A stretch of 19,388 nucleotides of DNA from CAZNDN01 sp964571815 (GTDB lineage: Bacteria > Fibrobacterota > Chitinivibrionia > Chitinivibrionales > WJKA01): the NCBI GenBank assembly GCA_964571815.1, contig CAZNDN010000076.1, positions 1 to 19,388 of the forward strand. Direction: 5' to 3'. Under the pieces are notes generated by a model. That model ran no database searches and was not told the origin of the DNA. It saw nothing but the letters and a program-made list of their open reading frames with translations. Position numbers and translations under genes: made by a program. The stretch's first letter is position 1, and each line of letters opens with the position of its first letter. Positions 1 through 7,935 of this stretch are shown piece after piece.

Positions 1-832
1 CCGAGCGTGAATCTGACCTTCCCCGTGAAAAGACATCCGCGGGTCGGCACTCGAGTTTCGCCGACGCGTACTCGACCACGCGATCCACGGTCCACCCCCT
101 CGCACGAAGCCTCCGTTGGCGATTGACTCTGTCCGAGCGTTCCGACAGCGCTCGTCGAACAAAACCGGCGTCGCCGATCACTCCAGGCAGCGTAAGCCGC
201 TTCTCTCCTTCCACCTCCTCATCCGCACTGGGGGCAAACATGGCCATGACCGTCTCTGTCTTCCCGATTGTCCCCTCCTCAATTTCCGCTCGGAGGAACG
301 CCAGGTATTCCCGTCGAGCCTCACCGATATCAGGGCCGAAATAGCGAAGCGTTTCAGTGACATCATGCCCGGGCAGAATCCCTTTCCCTCCCAACATGGC
401 CTTGTGGCCGCACCAGGGGTAGCCCCGGAGCTCATCAAGGGACGACACAATCCCCGCTCGAATCGGGTTGAGATGGATGTAGCGAACAAGCTCTTCGGCG
501 TAGCCGATATCGTGACAGACGATCGACCTGTAGCGATCCTGAAAGAGGTAGCCCTTGCGATCTCTCTGTCGATTGAACCATTGCGCGTATCGAGAGTTCA
601 GGGGGCGCATGAGCTTTGCGAGTGCGTCGCCCGGACGGACCAGGAGATGGTAGTGGTTGTGCATCAGGGCCCAGGCAAGGCATCGGGATTCGGTCTTCTC
701 CAGGATCGACCCGAGCAGCGAGATAAAGAATCGCCGTTCCGAATCATGCTCGAAGATCGTAAAGCCGTCAATACCCCTTGCCATGACATGGGTGAGTGCG
801 CCCGGGATTTGAAATCGTACGCTTCTGGCCAT
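1..832 (-). CDS. REP-associated tyrosine transposase (Y1/HUH, IS200-like), C-terminus off the window
   Basis: Reading the minus strand from the ATG at 832 gives 277 codons without a stop, running off the left edge. It encodes a single-strand DNA transposase of the Y1 (HUH) family, of the domesticated or REP-associated type. The HUH metal-binding motif is seen as MHNHYHLLV at residues 57-65. Family hallmarks follow: a Tyr-containing helix (candidate nucleophile Tyr82), LFQDRYRS at 96-103 and YIHLNPIRAGIV at 118-129. Residues about 200-277 resemble the helical, DnaA-C-terminus-like extension found in longer members of this family. AGGAAG lies about 7 nt before the start. The gene is divergent from adk. 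An inverted repeat 37-98 bp upstream may be its substrate. Family assignment is firm; whether the protein is complete and mobile cannot be seen. Confidence 0.9.
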   Translation of the reverse strand, partial: MARSVRFQIPGALTHVMARGIDGFTIFEHDSERRFFISLLGSILEKTESRCLAWALMHNHYHLLVRPGDALAKLMRPLNSRYAQWFNRQRDRKGYLFQDRYRSIVCHDIGYAEELVRYIHLNPIRAGIVSSLDELRGYPWCGHKAMLGGKGILPGHDVTETLRYFGPDIGEARREYLAFLRAEIEEGTIGKTETVMAMFAPSADEEVEGEKRLTLPGVIGDAGFVRRALSERSDRVNRQRRLRARGWTVDRVVEYASAKLECRPADVFSRGRSDSRS

Positions 833-868
833 GAGGTGCTTCCTTCGGTTGTGCCCGACCGATTTCGC

Positions 869-930
869 CAGGTGCCTTTGCCGGGGCATAGAAAACTTAA
901 TAAATTGCCTCCGTCCCCGACAAGCACCTG
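869..930. repeat. Imperfect inverted repeat upstream of the transposase (REP/IS-end candidate)
   Basis: The left arm at 869-886 begins CAGGTGC and ends CGGGG. The right arm at 915-930 is its near-complement, differing by a 2-nt indel and one substitution. The arms flank a 28-nt A/T-richer spacer. Position between the HUH transposase and adk suggests a folded single-strand substrate or IS end, or a shared regulatory stem. The outer edge touches the A/T-rich promoter core at 934-946. The structure is seen; the role is inferred. Confidence 0.5.
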
Positions 931-933
931 TCA

Positions 934-946
934 TATAATATATTAT
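934..946 (+). promoter_or_regulatory. Probable promoter core for adk (and possibly the divergent transposase)
   Basis: TATAAT at 934-939 lies in the 12-bp palindrome ATAATATATTAT (935-946), the most A/T-rich spot in the 155-bp divergent gap. It is about 49 nt before the adk start. No good -35 box is seen 16-18 nt upstream. The palindrome could serve both strands. Confidence 0.35.
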
Positions 947-987
947 CCAACCACTACTGCCACACACCTGCAACAAGGAAGGGACCC

Positions 988-1560
988 ATGACCGGAAAAA
1001 ATATCGTTCTGTTCGGGCCTCCCGGTGCGGGGAAGGGAACGCAGGCCGCCAGGCTGGTTGACCTTCTCAAGGTGCCTCACATTTCCACCGGCGATATGTT
1101 CCGGTACCATATCAAGAATGATACGGAGCTGGGTCGCACGGCAAAATCGTATTCAACGCAGGGAAAGCTGGTGCCCGATGAAGTCACGATCGAAATGGTC
1201 CGGGAGCGACTGGGGCGTGATGATGTCGGGGAGGGGTTCCTGCTGGACGGGTTTCCGCGAAGCGTGCCGCAGGCTGAAGCGCTTGAGAAGCTCCTTGGAG
1301 ACCTTGGGCGCTCACTCGATCACGTGATCAATATCGCGGTCTCGGATGAAGATATCCGCGCCAGGCTTTCGAAACGCGCCGAGATCGAAGGACGTGCCGA
1401 CGATGCGGACCCGGCGGTGATTCAGAACAGGATCGATACGTACAAGAGCCAGAGTGAGCCTTGCCTGGACTTCTACAGGCCGAAAGGTGTCGTTCGTGAT
1501 ATCGACGGGATCGGGACGATCGATGAAGTCTTTCAGCGAATAGCGGCTGTCTTCGGTTGA
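988..1560 (+). CDS. adk: Adenylate kinase, short-LID form
   Basis: Transfers phosphate between ATP and AMP to give two ADP in the cytosol, setting the adenylate balance. The 190-residue product has the P-loop GPPGAGKGT at residues 10-18, the AMP-site STGDMFR at 33-39 and the conserved DGFPR at 87-91. The region around 129-150 (SKRAEIEGRADD...) is compact, so this is the short-LID type without the Cys4 zinc LID; full-LID enzymes are usually about 215 residues. AAGGAAGGG lies 7-15 nt before the ATG. The gene stands alone, divergent from the transposase and convergent with the glycosyltransferase gene. Only a 4-5 bp G/C stem lies after its stop (1573-1584), so no clear terminator is visible. Confidence 0.96.
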   Translation: MTGKNIVLFGPPGAGKGTQAARLVDLLKVPHISTGDMFRYHIKNDTELGRTAKSYSTQGKLVPDEVTIEMVRERLGRDDVGEGFLLDGFPRSVPQAEALEKLLGDLGRSLDHVINIAVSDEDIRARLSKRAEIEGRADDADPAVIQNRIDTYKSQSEPCLDFYRPKGVVRDIDGIGTIDEVFQRIAAVFG

Positions 1561-1631
1561 CCCGCGGAAAAGGCCGGCTCCGGCACTGCCCCGCCCCTGC
1601 GGTGGAGTGAATTCGTTTACCCGAGTTGCAC

Positions 1632-2786
1632 CTACCCGGCCGTTTCTCGGTGAAACGACTGCTCTTTCCAGCGGAACCGGCCGAAGACCCCTCCCAGGAC
1701 CGCCGCAATCACCATGGGCGCCTGCAGCAGGGAGAGCAGAACGGTCACCTTCCTCAGCTCCTCCCTGCCGAACATGCGGCATCCCGGCCCGATCAACAGG
1801 TACTCACCTCCAAGCTTGATGCAGAACAGGGCTGCCGGAACCACCGGATGCACAAGGGAGAACAGCGGGAGCAGCAGGCTTGCCGTGAAAAGGCAGTAGA
1901 AAAGAAGGATCACGCTCAGCAGAACCACTTGGGCACGGCCGTAGTAGACGGTTTTCGACCCCCACCGCTTCCGCTGTTCAAACACCCCCCTCATTGTGGC
2001 TGTGGGAAAGGTCTCGACAGCTCCCCGCCTGTCGGCCATGAAACGAACCCGCCGCGGGCCTCGCGCGCTGATCTTCTGCAGCAGCAGATCGTCGTCGCCG
2101 GAGACCACCCTGCCGAACGCGCCGTATCCTCCCACTTCGTCGAACGTGCCCCTGCGCACGGCGAGGTTGTTGGCATTGGAGTTGAGCGGAACGCCGGCGC
2201 CGATTGCGGCTGCGGAGACCACGCCGTGCGAAAGAAAATCGAGCGCCTGGAGCGAAAAAAAGAGTGGATTCATTCCGCGTACGGAGCGGTAGGTCGTGAT
2301 CCCCTGCAGCAGCTCGGTGGATTGGTCGACGTTGCGATCGATCGTCTCCAGCCACGTGGGAGGCACGCGGCAATCGGCATCGGTGAACACCACGATCTCG
2401 TTGCGGGCCCGCCTGATTCCTTCCGTGACCGCATGCTTCTTCGGCGAGACCCCTTCGGGCGTCTCGGTGATCGACACGAGCGCGACCCGGTCATGCTCCC
2501 GGGCGATACGCGAGACGATCCCGGCGGTCTTGTCGGTCGAGCGGTCATCCACGACAATCACCTCGAAGCGCCCGGCGGCAATGCTCTGCGCGAGCACCGT
2601 ATCGAGACAGGCCTCAATAGTGCGCTCTTCGTTGCGAGCCGCGATAACCACCGAGTAGGTGAGATTGGAGGGGCTGCCCGAGCCCGGCAGCGATTTCAGC
2701 CCCCGCCGAAGCCGCAGCACTATCGCCAGGTAGGCTGCCGACACGAAGCCGGCGGCGAGCAGCAACACGAGAGTGATTGGACCCAT
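1632..2786 (-). CDS. Family 2 glycosyltransferase, membrane-anchored
   Basis: A 384-residue processive-type GT2 enzyme that would transfer a sugar from a nucleotide-sugar at the inner membrane. An N-terminal helix (about 3-25) precedes the GT-A fold. Catalytic signatures are seen in order: VVDDRSTD at 78-85, the DAD metal site at 136-138, GDDD at 230-233 and QRKRW at 271-275, the QxxRW motif of cellulose/chitin-synthase-like enzymes. Three or so C-terminal hydrophobic segments follow (about 286-310, 312-333, 349-368). It is last in the minus operon, 87 bp after nadE, with GGAGG about 11 nt before the ATG. The substrate cannot be read from sequence; hopanoid, carotenoid or polysaccharide glycosylation are all possible. 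No polysaccharide genes lie beside it. Confidence 0.88.
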   Translation of the reverse strand: MGPITLVLLLAAGFVSAAYLAIVLRLRRGLKSLPGSGSPSNLTYSVVIAARNEERTIEACLDTVLAQSIAAGRFEVIVVDDRSTDKTAGIVSRIAREHDRVALVSITETPEGVSPKKHAVTEGIRRARNEIVVFTDADCRVPPTWLETIDRNVDQSTELLQGITTYRSVRGMNPLFFSLQALDFLSHGVVSAAAIGAGVPLNSNANNLAVRRGTFDEVGGYGAFGRVVSGDDDLLLQKISARGPRRVRFMADRRGAVETFPTATMRGVFEQRKRWGSKTVYYGRAQVVLLSVILLFYCLFTASLLLPLFSLVHPVVPAALFCIKLGGEYLLIGPGCRMFGREELRKVTVLLSLLQAPMVIAAVLGGVFGRFRWKEQSFHRETAG

Positions 2787-2873
2787 GGAAAGCTTGCCTC
2801 CGTCAAGTGCACCCGAATGGTTCGGCCGAGCCGATGTTCCGTTCCACGGGTCCGTGCGGCGTGCCGGAGGAGG

Positions 2874-4532
2874 TCAGTAACGATACCGTGCTGCAATGGG
2901 GAACCGTCTCCCCGAGCCGAATGCCTTGGGCGTCACTTTGAGCCCCGGAGCCGCCTGCCGGCGCTTGTACTCGCTTCTGAACACGGCCGCCGCAATCCAG
3001 TCGACGGTTTTTTCGTCAAAGCCCCGCGCACACACCTCATCCCGCGAGGCGCCGTCTTCAAGCAGGAGCCGCAGCACCTCGTCGAGGACTTCGTACGGAG
3101 GCAGGGAGTCACGGTCTTTCTGACCGGGCCGCAGTTCGGCCGACGGCGCCTTGGTCAGGATCGACTCCGGGATCACCTCGCCGTTACGGTTGACATACCG
3201 GGACAACTCGTAGACACGTGTTTTCGGAATATCGGATATGACACTCAGCCCGCCGTTCATGTCTCCGTACAGCGTGCAGTAGCCTACGGCCATCTCGCTC
3301 TTGTTCCCCGTGGAAAGAAGCAGCGATCCGAACTTGTTGGAGAGGGCCATGAGGATCGTGCCGCGTATCCTGGCCTGGAGGTTTTCTTCGGTGATATCTT
3401 CCTCCCTGCCCTCGAAATGCGGTTGCATGGTTTCCAGCAGCGCGGCGAAGGCGGACTCGATGGGGATCCGTTTCAGCTCGATTCCCAGGTTCTCTGCCAG
3501 AAGCTCGGAATCGTGCACGCTTCCTTCCGAGGAATACCGCGACGGCATGGTCACGCCCATCACATTCCGCTTCCCGAGCGCATCGACGGCCACCGCGCAG
3601 GTGAGAGCCGAGTCGATCCCGCCGGAGAGTCCGACTATCGCACCGTGGAAACCGCATTTGCGCACGTAGTCCCGCACCCCGAGCGTGAGGGCATCGTACA
3701 CCGATGCGATCGGGTCCGCTTCATTCTCCTCCCCGGCCGAGCGTCCTTCTCCGGCCCGCACCGACGTATCGACGATCCGGACCGATTCCTCGAAGGAAGG
3801 GAGCCGCTCGATGATTCCGCCGTTCGCGTCGAGCGCCACACTCGCACCGTCGAAGATCAACTCATCGTTGCCCCCTGTCTGGTTGACGAAGACGAACGGG
3901 GCCGAACACCGGAGCGCATGATCGCGCATCAACGAGACCCGCTGCCGCTGCTTGTCGACATGGAAGGGGGATGCCGCAATGTTGATGAGAAGGGACACTC
4001 CCTTGCCGGCCAGGTGCCTCATGGGATCGCGTTCGTACATACCCTCGGGCACCAGATCGGAGGCGCACCAGATGTCTTCACATATCGTGATGCCGACACG
4101 TTCTCCCCGGTACTCCCACACGTCAACATCTCGCGCCGCGGCGAAATACCTGGTCTCATCGAACACATCGTACGAAGGCAGAAGGGACTTGTCCTGTCGA
4201 AAGATCACCTTCCCGTCGCGGACCACCACGGCCGCGTTGGTCGGTCGCTTCTGCGCTTCGCCGGGAGGGACAAACGCCGTGCCGACCAGGATAGCCGTGT
4301 CGGGACAGCTTTTGCTTGTCTCGCAAAGCAGCTCCAGACTGTGCATGCCGTCTCTTATGAACCAATCGTTCTCCAGCAGGTCGCGCGGAGGGTAGCCTTG
4401 AAGAAAGAGTTCGGAAAAGACAAGCAGGTCGGGGTGCTCCGGGGCGGTCGAGCGAACGATCCGGCGGAGTTTTTCGAGATTGCCGGCCAGGTCACCCATT
4501 ACCGGATTGCACTGGCACAGGGCGATTCTCAT
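2874..4532 (-). CDS. nadE: Glutamine-dependent NAD+ synthetase
   Basis: Makes NAD+ from nicotinic acid adenine dinucleotide, ATP and glutamine-derived ammonia, the last step of NAD biosynthesis in the cytosol. The 552-residue protein has both domains. The N-terminal nitrilase-type glutaminase has its triad at Glu41 (FSELF), Lys115 (QDKSLLP) and Cys150 (GITICEDIW). The C-terminal synthetase has the PP-loop SGGIDS at 302-307, then STGNKSE and the YGDMNGG region. Length fits the two-domain class (about 540-580 residues), so it does not need an outside ammonia source. The start is 16 bp after the gpmI stop, with a weak AAGG site, pointing to co-transcription. Its partners (nadD etc.) are not in the window. 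Confidence 0.96.
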   Translation of the reverse strand: MRIALCQCNPVMGDLAGNLEKLRRIVRSTAPEHPDLLVFSELFLQGYPPRDLLENDWFIRDGMHSLELLCETSKSCPDTAILVGTAFVPPGEAQKRPTNAAVVVRDGKVIFRQDKSLLPSYDVFDETRYFAAARDVDVWEYRGERVGITICEDIWCASDLVPEGMYERDPMRHLAGKGVSLLINIAASPFHVDKQRQRVSLMRDHALRCSAPFVFVNQTGGNDELIFDGASVALDANGGIIERLPSFEESVRIVDTSVRAGEGRSAGEENEADPIASVYDALTLGVRDYVRKCGFHGAIVGLSGGIDSALTCAVAVDALGKRNVMGVTMPSRYSSEGSVHDSELLAENLGIELKRIPIESAFAALLETMQPHFEGREEDITEENLQARIRGTILMALSNKFGSLLLSTGNKSEMAVGYCTLYGDMNGGLSVISDIPKTRVYELSRYVNRNGEVIPESILTKAPSAELRPGQKDRDSLPPYEVLDEVLRLLLEDGASRDEVCARGFDEKTVDWIAAAVFRSEYKRRQAAPGLKVTPKAFGSGRRFPIAARYRY

Positions 4533-4548
4533 GGCGCGGGACCTTGTT

Positions 4549-6215
4549 TCATTGTATCAGCGAAGTACCGGTCATCTCCGGGGGTTTCTCGATGCCGAGT
4601 ATATGCAGCATGGTCGGCGCGATATCGCACAAACGGCCGCCCTCGCGCAATCGAGCGTTCTTGTCGCATCCCACGATTGTCAGCGGTACGTAGTTGACCG
4701 TATGCGCGGTCATGGGTGAACCGTCCGGGAGCGCGGTCTGTTCCGCGTTGCCGTGATCGGCGGTCAGAATGCAGCATCCGCCTTTGGCCGTGGCCGCCTC
4801 GACCACGTCGTGCACACACGTATCGACCGTTTCGACCGCCTTGACAACCGCATCGTACACTCCCGTATGCCCGACCATGTCGCCGTTGGCGAAATTGCAG
4901 ACGATCACATCGTACTTCTCCGACTCGACGGCCTCCACGAGTTTGTCGCGTACTTCGAACGCGCTCATCTCCGGTTGCAGGTCGTAGGTGGCGACTTTGG
5001 GGCTGTCAACCAGGATACGATCTTCCCCTTCGAAGGGCTCGTTGCCGAGGCTGTTGAAGAAGAACGTGACATGTGCGTACTTCTCCGTTTCGGCGCTTCG
5101 GAGCTGTTTCAACCCGTTGACGGCCAGGACTTCGCCGAGGATATTCTCGTTGTGCAGCTCCGGGAACGCTTCGGCGAAATGCCCGTTATCATAGTAGTGG
5201 GTCATCGCTACGAAATGGATCGAGTGCGGCACGGTTTTGAACTCGGAGAAGTCCGGCTCAACGATGGCTTTGGTGAGCTGACGGGTCCGGTCGAAGCGGA
5301 AATTGAAGAAAATCATGACATCGTTTTCGCCGGCACCCTCGTAGTCGATACTTCGCGGCTTGATGAACTCGTCGTTTTCGCCGGCGGCGTACGCACTGTC
5401 AATGGCCTCGTTCCAGTCTCGCACGGCAATTCCCTCGCCTTTCATGAGCGCCCGGTACGCCTGCTCGGTCCGGTCCCACCGACGGTCTCTGTCCATGGCG
5501 TAGTACCTGCCGATAACCGTCGCCACGCGTCCGATCCNNNNNNNNNNNNNNNNNNNNNNNNNNNNNNNNNNNNNNNNNNNNNNNNNNNNNNNNNNNNNNN
5601 NNNNNNNNNNNNNNNNNNNNNNNNNNNNNNNNNNNNNCGGTCTCTGTCCATGGCGTAGTACCTGCCGATAACCGTCGCCACGCGTCCGATCCCCGTGCGG
5701 TCGATCCCTTCCTGAAGAAATCGAAGGTGTTCGCGCGCCGATTTGGGCGGCGTGTCCCGCCCGTCGGTCAATGCATGAATCAGGACCTTGTCAACGTTTT
5801 CGCGGGCACACATTTTGAGGAGGGCATGACAGTGACGCGTGACCGCGTGAACACCTTCCTCCTGGATCAGCCCCATGAGATGCACCGTACTCTTCCTGCT
5901 TTTCGCCGTGCGAAGAGCTTCGAGGAGAGCGTCGTTGGTGAAAAAGTCTCCATCGGCGATCGACTTGTCGATCCGGGTAAGGCTCTGATAGACGACTCTT
6001 CCCGCACCGATATTCAGGTGCCCGACTTCGCTGTTGCCCTGATACCCTTCGGGCAGACCGACGGCGGTGCCGGACGGCTTCACGACCGTGGTGGGCCAGT
6101 TTTTCTCGTAGGAGTCGGTATGCGGGGTGTTGCCGGAGAAAATGGCGTTGGACTTTTCTTCGTTCCCTTTTCCCCATCCGTCCCGAATGATCAATACCAG
6201 GGGGCGTGGTTTCAT
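4549..6215 (-). CDS. gpmI: 2,3-bisphosphoglycerate-independent phosphoglycerate mutase (interrupted only by an assembly gap)
   Basis: Interconverts 3- and 2-phosphoglycerate in glycolysis with a phosphoserine intermediate and two metal ions. The N-terminal piece has RDGWG at 11-15 and the catalytic serine in GNSEVGH (Ser62, the family's usual number). The C-terminal piece carries the metal-binding LTADHGNAE and AHTVNYVP. As printed, 100 Ns interrupt the frame at 5538-5637. The 55 bases on each side of the Ns are identical, and collapsing the 155-bp excess joins the two parts in frame into 503 residues, close to the usual 510. So the gene is intact in the organism. Its ATG overlaps the stop of the upstream lipoprotein gene as ATGA, indicating translational coupling; nadE follows after 16 bp. 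Confidence 0.95.
5483..5692. repeat. Exact 55-bp duplicate flanking the N gap
   Basis: Bases 5483-5537 and 5638-5692 are identical over all 55 positions and directly abut the Ns. Both encode the same part of GpmI (…VATVIGRYYAMDRD…). No real protein of this family has the duplication. This is the overlap of two contigs left unmerged. Confidence 0.95.
5538..5637. other. Assembly gap, 100 Ns
   Basis: One hundred Ns of conventional fixed length inside gpmI. Because the flanking contig ends overlap by 55 bp, the true gap size is most simply -55 bp and no sequence is missing. Confidence 0.95.
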
Positions 6216-6736
6216 TGACCGGATGTCCCTTCAGGCGATGTTGTGTCCCCGTCCGGTTGCTTGTCCGAACGCTGCTTGTCCGAAGGCTGCTTGTCCGGGA
6301 CGTTGTCTCCGGTGGTGTCGCCGGGTGTTTCTTTCGGCCGCGGCTCAGCTACTTCCGGCTGCCCGCTTTCAGCCGATTTCTTGTGCTTTTCGTAGAAGTT
6401 CCACTCTTCGATGCGTCCGCTGCCCTTGCACGCCCAGCACTTTCCCACACCGTCGCAGTAGCGGCATGTTCCCGATCCCTTGCAGTAGGGGCATTCCTCT
6501 TCGTAGGAGGCTTCGCTGATTCCCTGGTCGGGAATCGGGGGCGTAGTGGTTGTCCTCGTGCCGGAGCCGCCGCAGAAACTGCACTTGCCGCTTCCGCTGC
6601 AGTAGAAACACACGCCCGGATCGGGCACGCAGAAGGGGCACTCCTTCGTGTCGTAGCGGGGCCGGCGCTGCTCCATGCGGGCGCAGGAGGCGAGAGCGCC
6701 CGCGGAGGCCGCGGTCAGGAAGTTTCTTCGCTGCAT
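6212..6736 (-). CDS. Predicted Tat lipoprotein with two DnaJ-type CxxC clusters
   Basis: A 174-residue protein of unknown function. The N-terminus (MQRRNFLTAASAGALASC) has twin arginines, a hydrophobic stretch and a lipobox ending at Cys18, so it is predicted to be exported by Tat and lipidated. Two clusters of three CxxC pairs follow, at 33/36, 43/46, 52/55 and 82/85, 91/94, 100/103. Most are followed by GxG, the pattern of the DnaJ zinc-binding domain. The tail from about 125 is hydrophilic, with tandem pentapeptides (S/P)DKQ(P/R). There is no J domain. A metal-loaded, folded Cys domain would explain Tat use. It heads the operon with gpmI (ATGA overlap). GGAG sits about 9 nt before the ATG. 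A redox or metal role is a guess. Confidence 0.75.
   Translation of the reverse strand: MQRRNFLTAASAGALASCARMEQRRPRYDTKECPFCVPDPGVCFYCSGSGKCSFCGGSGTRTTTTPPIPDQGISEASYEEECPYCKGSGTCRYCDGVGKCWACKGSGRIEEWNFYEKHKKSAESGQPEVAEPRPKETPGDTTGDNVPDKQPSDKQRSDKQPDGDTTSPEGTSGQ
6256..6300 (-). repeat. Three tandem 15-bp units coding DKQ pentapeptides
   Basis: Units at 6256-6270, 6271-6285 and 6286-6300 share the core TGCTTGTCCG (plus strand). They encode the repeated (P/S)DKQ(P/R) of the lipoprotein tail. The in-frame unit length suggests a slippage-prone linker whose length may vary between strains. Confidence 0.85.
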
Positions 6737-6960
6737 AGAGTCATCTCCGATATCAAAGTGCTGCCGGAGCGCCGCACGTTTCTTTTCCAGCGAAATCGTA
6801 CGAGGGCGCGAATCGGATAAAATACGATATTGCTGCGGTCGTCGCGGCGCGCGGGCGGTCCCGCGCCGGCCCGGCCGCCTGGAGCGCCGTAATTATTTTC
6901 CTTCCTGCATCGAATACGGCGGGAACACATCACTTTCCCTTCGAAGCAAAGGCGGTTACT
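6737..6960. promoter_or_regulatory. Divergent intergenic region with a strong G/C hairpin
   Basis: This 224-bp region separates the lipoprotein operon (minus) from the FecR-kinase operon (plus) and must hold both promoters. A 7-bp all-G/C stem at 6849-6855 and 6860-6866 closes a CGGT loop. A/T-rich patches at 6818-6823 (TAAAAT) and 6890-6899 are possible -10 regions, but no convincing -35/-10 pair is seen on either strand. The FecR gene has only a weak ribosome site, so its leader may be structured. No RNA gene or ORF is recognised. Confidence 0.4.
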
Positions 6961-7932
6961 ATGCATTCGTGGAAACGTATCGGTGGAGCCGGCGCGGCGG
7001 CCGCGTTGTGCGCGGTACTGGGGGTAGCCCTTGCGGCGACCTCGCGGAAACACATCGTACGAACCGTACAGCCCGGAGAGACGGTAAGCCTGCTGTGTAT
7101 AGAGTTGTACGGGTACTACAATGCCGCCCTGGGAGAGCGCGTGCGCACCCTGAACCCTTCGCTGAAGGACATCAATGTGATCCGTCCCGGGGACAGGTTG
7201 ACCTTCGCCGCGCCGGGCGTGGCGGTGGATAATGAGCCGGCAATCGAGCGGAAGCTGAAAGTCACCCAGGGAGTGGTGACCCTGGTTGAGGGGACGGCGG
7301 AGCTGCGCCGAGACGGAGAATCGTCAACGCTGACGGCCAACAGTCTCGTGGAGCCCGGCGATGTGATTCATACCGGGGCGGACACGCGCCTGGAAATGGT
7401 GATCAACCGGGAATCGGTCGTTCGAATCGGCCCGCTCACCCGGGTGAGTCTGGAGCAGCTTCGGGACGCGGAGAAGGAGGCGGGCACGACACGGGTGGGC
7501 TCGGAACGGGGCACGATCTGGACCAGAGTTCGGAAATTCAAGGATCGGCTGTCCCGGTTCCAACTCGAATTGCCCACGGCAATTGCCGGCGTGCACGGGA
7601 CCGTGTATCAGACGAAGGTGAATGAGGACAGCTCCGCCGAAGTGAAGGTGTACGACGGGGAGGTGCGGGTAAAAGGAAGGGAGAAGAAATCCGCCGGCGG
7701 CCGCGGAGGAAGGGGCCGATCGGAGGTGCCCGGGCCGAGCGAAATCCCGGGTCCGCACGAGGTGACCATGAGCGAGTGGACACAGATTGTGCGTTCGCAG
7801 CAGCGAATCTGGATCGACAAGAAGGGCAAGCCGTCATCGCCGAAATCTTTTGCCGCCGACCCCGATGACGAATGGGAGCAGTGGAATCTGGCGCGGGACA
7901 GGTTGCTCGAAAACGTGCTTTCGGAGATATAG
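6961..7932 (+). CDS. Exported LysM-like and FecR-domain protein
   Basis: The 323-residue protein begins with a signal-type helix (about 7-27, ending LAATS). A LysM-like module follows at about 31-83 (HIVRTVQPGET ... LNPSLKDINVIRPGDRLTF), expected to bind peptidoglycan glycan. A FecR domain covers about 127-235, recognisable from EPGDVIHTGADTRLEM, VRIGPLTRVSL and the AGVHGTVYQTKV strand. A PGPSEIPGPHEV linker follows, and then a WEQWNLARDRL tail. FecR domains are known from iron-signalling regulators, but stand-alone exported FecR proteins are common and mostly uncharacterised, so no iron role should be assumed. No TonB receptor or ECF sigma factor is nearby. Only 3 bp separate it from the kinase gene, so the two are probably made together. 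Confidence 0.85.
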   Translation: MHSWKRIGGAGAAAALCAVLGVALAATSRKHIVRTVQPGETVSLLCIELYGYYNAALGERVRTLNPSLKDINVIRPGDRLTFAAPGVAVDNEPAIERKLKVTQGVVTLVEGTAELRRDGESSTLTANSLVEPGDVIHTGADTRLEMVINRESVVRIGPLTRVSLEQLRDAEKEAGTTRVGSERGTIWTRVRKFKDRLSRFQLELPTAIAGVHGTVYQTKVNEDSSAEVKVYDGEVRVKGREKKSAGGRGGRGRSEVPGPSEIPGPHEVTMSEWTQIVRSQQRIWIDKKGKPSSPKSFAADPDDEWEQWNLARDRLLENVLSEI

Positions 7933-7935
7933 TCT

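Noticed and set aside
116..991. Plus-strand open frame of 291 codons opposite the transposase
   Set aside because: Antisense to a frame with clear HUH transposase motifs; the peptide has no recognisable domain and overlaps the adk start.
1573..1584. Hairpin after adk as a terminator
   Set aside because: Stem of only 4-5 bp with almost no loop and no T-run on the plus strand; on the minus strand only CTTTT follows. Too weak to call.
1626..4697. Very long plus-strand open frame (1023 codons)
   Set aside because: It lies antisense to nadE and the glycosyltransferase gene, both with full catalytic motifs. The peptide is rich in Arg/His/Pro/Gly with no domain, a usual by-product of high G+C coding on the other strand.
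5442..5658. gpmI as two partial genes or a frameshifted pseudogene
   Set aside because: The break is the N gap with a 55-bp duplicated flank; merging restores one intact frame.
6961..7932. FecR protein as part of an iron-uptake sigma/anti-sigma system
   Set aside because: No ECF sigma factor or TonB-dependent receptor is adjacent, and the protein has an export signal and a LysM-like domain, not a cytoplasmic anti-sigma region.
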